Part shown: piece by piece, positions 8,300 through 19,278 of the stretch
Numbering within the stretch: position 1 is the first letter of the stretch
Layout of the letters: each line of letters opens with the position of its first letter
Origin: an uncultured Lachnospiraceae bacterium
GTDB taxonomy: Bacteria > Bacillota > Clostridia > Lachnospirales > Lachnospiraceae
Direction of reading: 5' to 3'
Assembly: GCA_910586125.1 (NCBI GenBank)
Contig: CAJUHP010000035.1
Location: 1-29,032 of the forward strand
Length of the DNA: 29,032 nucleotides
Position numbers and translations under genes: made by a program
Notes under the pieces: model-generated
Databases searched by the model: none
What the model was told of the DNA's origin: nothing
The model's input: only the letters and a program-made list of their open reading frames with translations

Positions 8300-8328
8300 A
8301 TTATCCCATAAAAAAGCTTGCATTTCCA
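8300..8328 (-). promoter_or_regulatory. Candidate flavoprotein promoter
   Basis: On the minus strand TGGAAA (8323-8328) and GATAAT (8300-8305) are 17 bases apart, 44 bases upstream of the flavoprotein start. The match to consensus is fair (4/6 and 5/6), as expected for a regulated gene. Confidence 0.45.
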
Positions 8329-8354
8329 CACGGAATAAATTATGCTTAGGATAA
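8318..8354 (+). promoter_or_regulatory. Candidate lysR promoter and LysR-box palindrome
   Basis: TTGCAT (8318-8323) and TATGCT (8341-8346) are 17 bases apart on the plus strand. A TTAT-N7-ATAA palindrome (8340-8354), which fits the T-N11-A form of LysR-family operators, overlaps this -10 box and lies just upstream of the divergent -35 box. The arrangement suggests autorepression and control of the flavoprotein gene. This is inference. Confidence 0.4.
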
Positions 8355-8394
8355 GGCAAAACTTATACCCCAACCGCACGGGAGGATATTTTAT

Positions 8395-9321
8395 ATGTAC
8401 AACAAACAGTTGGAGACATTTCTGAAAGTGGCGCAGACCGGCAATTTCTCCAGAGCCGCCGATGCGCTTTACATCAGCTCCAGCGCCGTCATTCAACAGA
8501 TCAATCACTTGGAACGCAGCCTGGGCGTAACTCTCTTTGAAAGGGGCCACTATGGCGTTCGCCTGACGGAAGCAGGCGTCTATCTGGCCGAGGAGGCCAA
8601 ACGCTATATACAAAAAGGCGTACAGATCCGAAAAAATCTGTCAAGCATCTCCTCCAAAAAAGATACGGTCTGCGTCGGCACGACCGTCGAACAGAAAGTG
8701 CGCCTGCTCTATGATTTGTGGGTTCTTTTCTCCGGCCTCGGCAAGCAGTTCAACATCTGCCTCGTTCATATTGCAAGCCGCTTTTCGCTGGAACAGGAGG
8801 TGGATCTGATCGAAAGCGTCCGCTACGGCGCACCGCTTTGGATGTCTGACTGGGAATTTTTAAAGCTCTTTGACGTGCGTATCGGATGCGCTGTCGCCCG
8901 TCACCATCCGCTTGCCTCTCAATCGGTTATCCGCTGTGAGGATCTGACCGGCTGGACGGTCTGCAGCCTGGCTTATTCCCAAACGGAAGGAATGACGACG
9001 GGAACCACGCTGCCCAGCGACCTTTCTGCTCACAGCGTTACCCTGAAAGAAATCGACAATTACGGTCCGAACCTGATGTGGAAATGCGCCTGTGAAAACT
9101 GTGCGTTAATCGCTCCCATGTGCTGGCACGACACCCTGACGGATATGCTGATTCTTCCGTTTGAAAAGGAATATTTTATCCCTTACGGCTTTTTCCACCG
9201 CAGAGAACTCTCGGTTCCGGTACAGGAATTTTTAGATTTTACCGCCGGGCTTTACAGCGGTAAATATCCTGAACTGCCTCTTCCGCTTTTTCAGACAGGC
9301 AGTGTCTTAGAGCGCGTCTGA
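8395..9321 (+). CDS. LysR-family transcriptional regulator
   Basis: The 308-residue product begins MYNKQLETFLKVAQTGNFSR and continues with AADALYISSSAVIQQINHLE, the standard LysR winged helix-turn-helix (residues 1-60). GVTLFERG and LTEAG follow. The remaining ~220 residues match the size of the periplasmic-binding-protein-like effector domain. The ATG is preceded by GGGAGG. It is transcribed divergently from the flavoprotein gene with 138 bases between the start codons, the usual layout for a LysR regulator and its target. Its effector is unknown; a substrate or product of the flavoprotein is a reasonable guess. The MgtC-family gene starts 41 bases after its stop and may share the transcript. 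Confidence 0.9.
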   Translation: MYNKQLETFLKVAQTGNFSRAADALYISSSAVIQQINHLERSLGVTLFERGHYGVRLTEAGVYLAEEAKRYIQKGVQIRKNLSSISSKKDTVCVGTTVEQKVRLLYDLWVLFSGLGKQFNICLVHIASRFSLEQEVDLIESVRYGAPLWMSDWEFLKLFDVRIGCAVARHHPLASQSVIRCEDLTGWTVCSLAYSQTEGMTTGTTLPSDLSAHSVTLKEIDNYGPNLMWKCACENCALIAPMCWHDTLTDMLILPFEKEYFIPYGFFHRRELSVPVQEFLDFTAGLYSGKYPELPLPLFQTGSVLERV

Positions 9322-9362
9322 TTGTTTCTTTCCGTGATCTTATTATGATAAAGGGGATATAT

Positions 9363-10058
9363 ATGTTATTGGAACAAATACCGGCTCTGCGGGAGCTGAC
9401 TCTGTATTCTATTGTTTTCCGCTGTGTTCTGGCCATGCTGCTGAGCGGCATTCTTGGATACGAGCGTGAAAAACAGCGCCGTCCCGCCGGCTTCCGCACC
9501 TATATCGTCGTCTGCCTGGGCTCTTGCCTGGCTATGATGACCGGCCTTTATCTCTTCGCCATAACAGGAAGCGGAGATCCCGGGCGGATCGCCGCCCAGG
9601 TCATCAGCGGCATCGGTTTTCTTGGCGCCGGAACGATCTTGGTGACAAAGCACAATCAGGTGCGGGGACTGACCACCGCAGCCGGCCTGTGGGCTGCCGC
9701 CTGTCTTGGCCTGGCTTTGGGAGTTGGCTTTTATACCGGCTCTCTGATTGTCTTTCTGGGCCTGTGGCTGTCGCTGCAGTTTCTGCGTCTTGTGGACCGC
9801 CATCTCTATACCCATTCCAAGATCGTGGCGCTCTATGTAGAGTTTAACAAAATTCAGGATGTCAGCAGCTTTATTGCCTACGCCAAAGAGCAAAACTGCC
9901 ATGTCAGCAACCTGGAGATGTCCCGCTCGCGCAGTCCCGAGGGCAGCGCTCTGATCTGTGCCGTTGTAACGCTTCATTTTAGCGGGAACATTTCACATTC
10001 CCAGATCGTTGAAATCTACGGCGCGCTGGAGGGCGTCGCTTTTATCGAGGAAATCTGA
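9363..10058 (+). CDS. MgtC/SapB family membrane protein
   Basis: The 231-residue product has a hydrophobic N-terminal half with about four membrane segments and the family signature GYEREKQRRPAGFRTYIVV followed by a CLGS segment. GIGFLGAG and GLTTAAGLWAAA come next. A soluble C-terminal domain of about 80 residues follows. MgtC-type proteins are linked to growth at low magnesium and, in pathogens, to control of the F1Fo ATPase; many homologues have no proven role. I chose ATG 9363, with AAAGGGG seven bases before it, over an ATG six codons upstream that lacks a ribosome binding site. It lies 41 bases after the LysR gene and converges on rpoC across a structured intergenic region. Confidence 0.88.
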   Translation: MLLEQIPALRELTLYSIVFRCVLAMLLSGILGYEREKQRRPAGFRTYIVVCLGSCLAMMTGLYLFAITGSGDPGRIAAQVISGIGFLGAGTILVTKHNQVRGLTTAAGLWAAACLGLALGVGFYTGSLIVFLGLWLSLQFLRLVDRHLYTHSKIVALYVEFNKIQDVSSFIAYAKEQNCHVSNLEMSRSRSPEGSALICAVVTLHFSGNISHSQIVEIYGALEGVAFIEEI

Positions 10059-10106
10059 CAGCGCGGGCAGTGATTGAATTTTGCTCAGGCAAATCTACCT
10101 GCCAAT

Positions 10107-10138
10107 CTTCCGCTTCGATTCGGGCAGGCAAAAGAAGT
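10107..10138. other. Imperfect inverted repeat after the MgtC gene
   Basis: CCTGCC-AATC and GATT-cg-GGCAGG form a bulged stem with a 9-base loop, just before the larger inverted repeat at 10140-10247. No T-tract follows on either strand. It may be part of a larger folded element. Confidence 0.35.
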
Positions 10139-10139
10139 C

Positions 10140-10247
10140 AAAAAAGAGCGTGCCGCAAGATCGCTGGTCACACAGATCCCGCACAGCAATCCAACCATTG
10201 CAGCGGCATATCGTGAGAACACAGTACCTTGCAGCACCCTCTTTTTT
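10140..10247. terminator. Long structured inverted repeat, possible bidirectional terminator
   Basis: The arms AAAAAAGAG-c-GTGC-c-GCAAG (10140-10159) and CTTGC-a-GCAC-c-CTCTTTTTT (10228-10247) pair over 18 bp with two single mismatches, around a 68-base interior. Each strand has an A6 lead and a T6 tail, as expected for a two-way terminator between convergent genes (MgtC family to the left, rpoC to the right). The interior also pairs: GCCGC with GCGGC (overlapping the left arm as an alternative) and GCAAT with ATTGC. It is far larger than an ordinary terminator and may be a member of a dispersed repeat or an RNA element. Confidence 0.5.
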
Positions 10248-10291
10248 ATTATTATAAATTCTTCTCAAACAGAGTGGAGCACACAGGCGTG

Positions 10292-14065
<3,774 letters not shown>

Positions 14066-14080
14066 GTATCTACTCCTTTC

Positions 14081-14226
14081 CTTATATATGCCCGTGTTTT
14101 CAGGGCATAGTGGGACACCCCTGTGGTGTTTCATTATATATGCCCGTGTTTTCAGGGCATAATGGGACACCCTTGTGGTGTTTCCTTATGAATGCCCGTG
14201 TTTCCAGGGCATAGCGGGACACCTTT
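14081..14226. repeat. 52-bp tandem repeat, about 2.8 copies, between rpoB and rpoC
   Basis: Copies begin at 14081, 14133 and 14185; the third is cut short near 14224. Each copy contains an inverted repeat ATGCCC-N9-GGGCAT. At the junction with the next copy there is ACACC-N5-GGTGT. On the transcribed minus strand, GGTGT at the front of a unit can also pair with ACACC at its end, enclosing the inner hairpin. The few differences between copies fall mostly in loops or linkers and leave both stems intact. No U-tracts follow, so it is not a terminator array. Confidence 0.9.
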
Positions 14227-14251
14227 CCCAGTTTATCCCTGCGGGATTCTC

Positions 14252-17200
14252 CTACTCTTCGCTGTAATCGTCATCGTAGTCGTTATCATAATCGTCGAAG
14301 TCAGAATCATCGGAGACATAATCGTCGTCGCTCACATCCACCAGTTCTTCGTTCTCAAATGCCTGCTCCTGATATCCCATACTGCCCAGATCCTCGTCAT
14401 AATCGCTGAAATGCTTATCGTTCAGTATGGATTTGATATCCGTATCTTCCATCTCGCTGCTTTCCTTCAGCTCCACTTCCGTGTTGTCGTCACGCAGCAG
14501 CTTCACATCCAATCCCAGAGACTGCAGCTCCTTCAAGAGTACCTTAAAGGACTCCGGAATCCCGGCTTCGGGGATATTCTCTCCCTTGATGATGGCCTCA
14601 TAGGTCTTGACGCGGCCGACCACGTCATCCGATTTCACGGTCAGAATCTCCTGCAGCGTGTAGGCAGCGCCGTAGGCTTCCAGCGCCCACACCTCCATCT
14701 CTCCAAAACGCTGGCCGCCGAACTGGGCCTTGCCGCCCAAGGGCTGCTGCGTAACCAGAGAGTAAGGACCGGTGGAACGAGCATGAATCTTATCGTCCAC
14801 CAGATGGTGAAGTTTCAGATAATGCATGTGTCCGATAGTGACAGGATTGTCAAAGTATTCGCCGGTACGGCCGTCGCGCAGACGCACCTTACCGTCGCGG
14901 CGGATCTCCACGCCTCTCCACAGCTCCCTATGCTCCAGGTGACTGCCCAAATATTCCATCACATCCGGACGGATGATCTCCTTGTATTTCTCCTGGAACT
15001 CCGCCCAGGGTGTATTGACATAGTCGTTTGCCAGGGACAGCGTATCCATGATATCATTCTCGTCGGCGCCGTCAAATACCGGCGTCGCCGCATTGAAGCC
15101 CAGAGCCATGGAAGCCAGACTCAGGTGAATCTCCAGCACCTGTCCGATATTCATACGGGAAGGCACGCCCAGAGGATTCAGCACGATATCGAGCGGACGT
15201 CCGTTGGGCAGATACGGCATATCCTCCACCGGCAGCACACGGGAAACCACACCCTTATTTCCATGGCGGCCCGCCATCTTATCGCCCACGGAAATCTTTC
15301 TCTTCTGCGCGATATAAATCCGGACCGTCTCATTGACGCCGGGGCTCAGCTCGTCGCCGTTGTCTCTGGTGAACACCTTGGCATCCACCACGATTCCATA
15401 GGAACCATGAGGCACTTTCAGGGAAGTATCCCGGACTTCGCGGGCCTTCTCACCGAAAATAGCACGCAGCAGCCTCTCCTCCGCGGTCAGCTCCGTCTCT
15501 CCCTTGGGCGTCACCTTGCCTACCAGAATATCTCCGGCCCGCACCTCCGCGCCGATCCGAATAATCCCGCGGTCATCCAGGTCCTTCAGGGCATCGTCAC
15601 CGACGCCGGGCACATCGCGGGTAATCTCTTCCGGCCCCAGCTTCGTATCGCGGGCTTCTGCCTCGTACTCTTCAATGTGTACCGAGGTGTAGACATCGTC
15701 CTGCACCAGCCGTTCGCTGAGCAGAACCGCGTCCTCATAGTTATATCCCTCCCAGGTCATAAAACCGATCAGAGGGTTCTTGCCCAGAGCAATCTCGCCG
15801 TTAAAGGTGGAGGGACCGTCTGCGATCACGTCGCCGGCCTTGATCTTATCTCCTTTATATACCACCGGCCTCTGGTTGTAGCAGTTGCTCTGGTTGCTTC
15901 TCTTAAACTTGGTCAGATGATAAACTTCTCTCTGGCCTTGATCGGTGCGCAGGATAATCTCATTGGAGGATACCCGCTCCACCGTGCCGTCGTGTCTGGC
16001 AATCGCGCACACGCCGGAGTCCACGGCCGCTTTGCGCTCGATACCCGTTCCCACCACCGGCGCTTCCGTGGTCAGAAGCGGCACCGCCTGACGCTGCATG
16101 TTGGAACCCATCAGGGCGCGGTTGGCGTCGTCGTTTTCCAGGAACGGGATCATGGCCGTAGCCACGGAGAATACCATCTTCGGAGATACGTCCATCAGAT
16201 CAATCTTGCGTTTCTCAAATTCGGAAGTCTCCTCGCGGAACCGGCCGGAAACGTTATTGCGGACAAAATGTCCTTCGCTGTCCAACTGCTCGTTGGCCTG
16301 CGCCACGATATAATTATCCTCCTCGTCGGCCGTCAGATAGATGACCTCGTCGGTGACAACCGGGTTCTTCGGGTCGGTCTTATCCACGACCCGGTAGGGC
16401 GCCTCCACAAAGCCGTACTCATTGACTCTGGCATAGCAGGCCAGCGAGTTGATCAGACCGATGTTCGGACCTTCCGGCGTCTCGATCGGACACATGCGCC
16501 CATAGTGAGAATAGTGTACGTCGCGGACCTCGAAACCGGCGCGGTCACGGGAGAGACCGCCGGGTCCCAGAGCGGACAGACGGCGCTTGTGCGTCAGCTC
16601 CGACAGCGGATTGTTCTGATCCATAAACTGGGACAGCTGGGAACTGCCGAAAAATTCTTTCACCGCCGCTGTCACCGGCTTGATATTGATCAAAGACTGC
16701 GGGGAAATCCCCTCAATGTCCTGCGTCGTCATGCGCTCGCGCACGACACGCTCCATGCGGGAGAGGCCGATCCGGTACTGGTTCTGCAAAAGTTCGCCCA
16801 CCGCACGGATGCGGCGATTGCCCAGATGGTCGATGTCGTCGGCGTTGCCGATCTCCTCCTCCAGATGCATGTTATAATTAATGGAGGCCAGAATGTCCTC
16901 CTTTGTAATGTGCTTCGGAATCAGATCGCTGCGGCTGCGGCGGCAGGCGGTCTTGATCTCCTCCTCCGTGGTATTTTCTTCCAGAATCTTCTTTAATACC
17001 GGATAATAAACCAGTTCGCGCACGTCGGCCTCCTCCGGATCAAAGGAGACATAGGCGGCCATATCCACCATCATATTGGACAGGACCTTCACGCTGCGGG
17101 TCTCCCCCTCAATCATCACATAGGGAACCGCGGCATTTTGAATCTGCGCCGCCTTCGCCTGCGTCAGAATCGTTCCCGCCTCGGCCAGAATTTCTCCGGT

Positions 17201-18106
17201 CTCCGGATTCACCGCCGCCTCGGCCAGCGTCTTATTCTTCAGGCGGTACTTAAAGGCCAGCTTTTTGTTGAATTTATAGCGGCCGACCTTCGCCAGATCA
17301 TATCTTCTGGGATCAAAGAACATGCTGTTCAGCAGGCCCTCCGCGCTGTCCACGGACAAAGGCTCGCCCGGACGGATCTTCTTATACAGCTCCAGCAGGC
17401 CGTCCTGATAATTCTCGGAGGGGTCCTTGGCCAGACTGGCCTCGATCTTCGGCTCGTCCCCGAAGATCTCCCGGATCTGCTCGTTGGTGCCGAATCCAAG
17501 CGCCCGCACTAAAACCGTCACCGGCACCTTGCGGGTCCGATCCACACGCACAAAAAATACGTCGTTGGAATCCGTCTCATATTCCAGCCAGGCGCCCCGG
17601 TTGGGGATCACCGTGCAGGAGTACAGCTTCTTGCCCAATTTGTCATGGGCGATTCCATAGTAAATGCCGGGGGAACGAACCAACTGGCTGACGATGACAC
17701 GCTCCGCTCCGTTTATCACGAAAGATCCCGTATCTGTCATAAGCGGCAGATCACCCATAAAGATCTCGTGTTCATTGATCTCATCGGTCTCTTTGTTGAT
17801 CAGCCTCACGCGAACCTTCAGAGGCGCGGCGTAGGTGGCATCTCTCTCCTTGCATTCATCGATGGAATATTTCACGTCGTCTTTGCATAACGTAAAATCG
17901 ATAAATTCCAGGCTCAGATGACCGCCGAAATCAGCGATTGGGGAAATATCATTGAATACTTCCTTTAATCCTTCGTCTAAAAACCATTGGTAGGAGTTTT
18001 TCTGGATCTCGATTAGATTGGGCATATCAAGAACTTCTTTGCGCCTTGAAAAGCTCATTCTAACGCTGTTGCCCGAACGGACCGGACGGATCTTGCTTTT
18101 TTCCAT
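14252..18106 (-). CDS. rpoB: DNA-directed RNA polymerase subunit beta
   Basis: Beta is the other large catalytic subunit of RNA polymerase and the target of rifampicin. The 1284-residue product contains FFGSSQLSQFMDQNNPLSEL followed by THKRRLSALGPGG near residues 485-515. All major rifampicin-contact residues are wild type, so the sequence predicts sensitivity. KMAGRHGNKG and the C-terminal clamp segment GGQRFGEMEVWALEAYGA are also present. The last ~35 residues are an acidic tail of alternating Asp, Tyr and Ser. I chose ATG 18106 (AGGGGTG upstream, product MEKSKIRPVRSG) over an in-frame ATG 27 codons upstream, which lies almost at the predicted transcription start. Its own consensus promoter and an ~80-base leader precede it. 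rplJ-rplL, its usual upstream neighbours, are absent here. Confidence 0.97.
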   Translation of the reverse strand: MEKSKIRPVRSGNSVRMSFSRRKEVLDMPNLIEIQKNSYQWFLDEGLKEVFNDISPIADFGGHLSLEFIDFTLCKDDVKYSIDECKERDATYAAPLKVRVRLINKETDEINEHEIFMGDLPLMTDTGSFVINGAERVIVSQLVRSPGIYYGIAHDKLGKKLYSCTVIPNRGAWLEYETDSNDVFFVRVDRTRKVPVTVLVRALGFGTNEQIREIFGDEPKIEASLAKDPSENYQDGLLELYKKIRPGEPLSVDSAEGLLNSMFFDPRRYDLAKVGRYKFNKKLAFKYRLKNKTLAEAAVNPETGEILAEAGTILTQAKAAQIQNAAVPYVMIEGETRSVKVLSNMMVDMAAYVSFDPEEADVRELVYYPVLKKILEENTTEEEIKTACRRSRSDLIPKHITKEDILASINYNMHLEEEIGNADDIDHLGNRRIRAVGELLQNQYRIGLSRMERVVRERMTTQDIEGISPQSLINIKPVTAAVKEFFGSSQLSQFMDQNNPLSELTHKRRLSALGPGGLSRDRAGFEVRDVHYSHYGRMCPIETPEGPNIGLINSLACYARVNEYGFVEAPYRVVDKTDPKNPVVTDEVIYLTADEEDNYIVAQANEQLDSEGHFVRNNVSGRFREETSEFEKRKIDLMDVSPKMVFSVATAMIPFLENDDANRALMGSNMQRQAVPLLTTEAPVVGTGIERKAAVDSGVCAIARHDGTVERVSSNEIILRTDQGQREVYHLTKFKRSNQSNCYNQRPVVYKGDKIKAGDVIADGPSTFNGEIALGKNPLIGFMTWEGYNYEDAVLLSERLVQDDVYTSVHIEEYEAEARDTKLGPEEITRDVPGVGDDALKDLDDRGIIRIGAEVRAGDILVGKVTPKGETELTAEERLLRAIFGEKAREVRDTSLKVPHGSYGIVVDAKVFTRDNGDELSPGVNETVRIYIAQKRKISVGDKMAGRHGNKGVVSRVLPVEDMPYLPNGRPLDIVLNPLGVPSRMNIGQVLEIHLSLASMALGFNAATPVFDGADENDIMDTLSLANDYVNTPWAEFQEKYKEIIRPDVMEYLGSHLEHRELWRGVEIRRDGKVRLRDGRTGEYFDNPVTIGHMHYLKLHHLVDDKIHARSTGPYSLVTQQPLGGKAQFGGQRFGEMEVWALEAYGAAYTLQEILTVKSDDVVGRVKTYEAIIKGENIPEAGIPESFKVLLKELQSLGLDVKLLRDDNTEVELKESSEMEDTDIKSILNDKHFSDYDEDLGSMGYQEQAFENEELVDVSDDDYVSDDSDFDDYDNDYDDDYSEE

Positions 18107-18144
18107 TGACGTTTTCACCCCTGCTTTCTTATTTCGGTTCCGTG

Positions 18145-18178
18145 TGTGGAAGAGCTGAATTTGGCAGACCATTCCACA
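18145..18178 (-). promoter_or_regulatory. rpoB leader hairpin
   Basis: In the predicted rpoB leader TGTGGAA (complement of 18172-18178) pairs with TTCCACA (complement of 18145-18151) over 7 bp, around a 20-base loop containing a smaller TGG/CCA pairing. It lies about 40 bases before the start codon. It could affect mRNA stability or serve as a binding site; no terminator U-tract follows. Confidence 0.5.
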
Positions 18179-18192
18179 ATAGTGCATTCTTC

Positions 18193-18221
18193 ATAATAAC
18201 ACGAGCCTGTCAAGCTGTCAA
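18193..18221 (-). promoter_or_regulatory. rpoB promoter
   Basis: On the minus strand TTGACA (18216-18221) and TATTAT (18193-18198) are separated by 17 bases, a near-perfect sigma-A promoter. A second TTGACA-like copy lies within the spacer. Start would be near 18186, giving a leader of about 80 bases. Confidence 0.82.
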
Positions 18222-18279
18222 CCATTTTTTTCTAGGCATATTCAAAATAATCCCGACCCCCATCGCCGCTAACTCCCCC

Positions 18280-18308
18280 TTGCATGTTTTGGCAAGGAAT
18301 GCTATAAT
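18280..18308 (+). promoter_or_regulatory. Promoter of the small membrane protein gene
   Basis: TTGCAT (18280-18285) and TATAAT (18303-18308) are 17 bases apart, with TGC directly before the -10 giving an extended -10. It diverges from the rpoB promoter; about 60 bases lie between the two -35 boxes. Confidence 0.75.
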
Positions 18309-18369
18309 CAGTTCGACAGACAGCTCTCCTTATGGACAAAGCTGCAATACAGGAAGGGAGGAATTTGCC

Positions 18370-18876
18370 GTGCCGTTATGGGGAAAAATTTTAATCGTGA
18401 TTGCCATTCTTCTGGTGGCAGCCGTCATCGCTCTATATTATTTTGGAAGCAAAATGCAGCGCCGGCAGTTAGAGCAGGAACAGTTGATGGAGCAGATGGC
18501 CCAGACGGTATCCATGCTGGTCATCGACAAAAAAATTCTGAAAATGAAGGACTCCGGCCTGCCGGCCGCCGTTCTGGAACAGACGCCCAAATATATGAGG
18601 CGGGCCAAGGTTCCCATCGTCAAGGCTAAGATCGGCAACCGAATCATGGTCATGATGGCCGATTCCGCCGCCTTTGAAGTCCTTCCGGTCAAGAGCGAGG
18701 CCAAGGTGGTGATCAGCGGTATCTATATCCGCCAGGTCAAGAGCGTCCGCGGCAAAGCCATCCAGCCCCCGGAGAAGAAAAAAGGCTTTTTCTCCCGTTT
18801 CCGCAGGGATAAGGCGGAAGGGGAACCGGCTGAAGTTTCCAAAAGCGCTAAGAACACAAAAAAAGCGGCGAAGTAA
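18370..18876 (+). CDS. Membrane-anchored protein of unknown function
   Basis: The 168-residue product has one N-terminal membrane segment (about residues 6-25, rich in Ile, Leu and Ala). A short Gln/Glu-rich helix (30-45) and a compact middle region with alternating Val, Ile and Lys (45-130) follow, and then a basic Lys/Arg-rich tail ending KKAAK. The pattern suggests a single-pass protein with a cytoplasmic domain, by the positive-inside rule. I recognise no family. The start is GTG 18370 with AAGGGAGG upstream; the frame is open far upstream but only across the promoter region. It has its own promoter and is followed by a strong terminator, so it is a single-gene unit divergent from rpoB. 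Confidence 0.75.
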   Translation: MPLWGKILIVIAILLVAAVIALYYFGSKMQRRQLEQEQLMEQMAQTVSMLVIDKKILKMKDSGLPAAVLEQTPKYMRRAKVPIVKAKIGNRIMVMMADSAAFEVLPVKSEAKVVISGIYIRQVKSVRGKAIQPPEKKKGFFSRFRRDKAEGEPAEVSKSAKNTKKAAK

Positions 18877-18888
18877 TTCACCGCACCG

Positions 18889-18921
18889 GCGCCGCCGTTT
18901 TCGGGCGGCGCTTTCTTATTT
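18889..18921 (+). terminator. Terminator after the small membrane protein gene
   Basis: GCGCCGCC (18889-18896) pairs with GGCGGCGC (18904-18911) across a 7-base loop and is followed by TTTCTTATTT. It lies 12 bases after the stop codon of the plus-strand gene. Its tail runs into the 3' end of the convergent zinc-ribbon gene. Confidence 0.85.
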
Positions 18922-19188
18922 GTTTTTCACCGGCGCGCCGCAGCAGGGACAATTTTGCTCGCTTCTAGCCGCGCACAGGCTCAGATAGCAGCCGCAGCGG
19001 GGACAGCGCCATAAAAACATCTTTTCCAGAAAAGCAGCCGCAAACAGTCCGCCTCCCACAACCGCCAAAACCATCCCCCCATCTCCGTCCAAAAATCCCA
19101 CCGAGAGACATAAAAGCAAAAAGCCTGCAGCCATCCCCGCATTTCCCAGAATGCGGTAACGGCTGCAGGTTTGATTTTTCCCATTCAT
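18916..19188 (-). CDS. Small membrane protein with C-terminal zinc ribbon
   Basis: The 90-residue product has two hydrophobic segments (about 15-32 and 38-55) followed by a four-cysteine zinc ribbon, CPRC at 62-65 and CPCC at 80-83. Such small membrane/zinc-ribbon proteins are common and mostly uncharacterised; no role can be assigned. The ATG has GGAGG six bases upstream, which supports the start. It lies 90 bases downstream of the epimerase gene in the same direction and may be the last gene of that operon. Confidence 0.7.
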   Translation of the reverse strand: MNGKNQTCSRYRILGNAGMAAGFLLLCLSVGFLDGDGGMVLAVVGGGLFAAAFLEKMFLWRCPRCGCYLSLCAARSEQNCPCCGAPVKNK

Positions 19189-19278
19189 ATACGGCCTCCA
19201 AAAAAATCCTCTTTGACCAGTATATGCAGAAATTCTGTCCGGCGTGCCAGTTTCACAAGGCTGGCCTTCCAGAACTCT

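Noticed and set aside
10140..10247. Signal recognition particle RNA or 6S RNA
   Set aside because: The SRP tetraloop/GGAAGC-type core is missing, and the length and bubble layout do not fit 6S RNA.
14066..14170. 35-residue N-terminal extension of RpoC
   Set aside because: It is produced only by reading through the tandem repeat; a good ribosome binding site and the conserved N-terminus support 14065.
14081..14226. CRISPR array
   Set aside because: The 52-bp units are directly adjacent with no spacers and no cas genes nearby.
14192..16996. 934-codon plus-strand open frame opposite rpoB
   Set aside because: It is a shadow of rpoB codon bias; no start signal, and the reverse strand is unmistakably rpoB.
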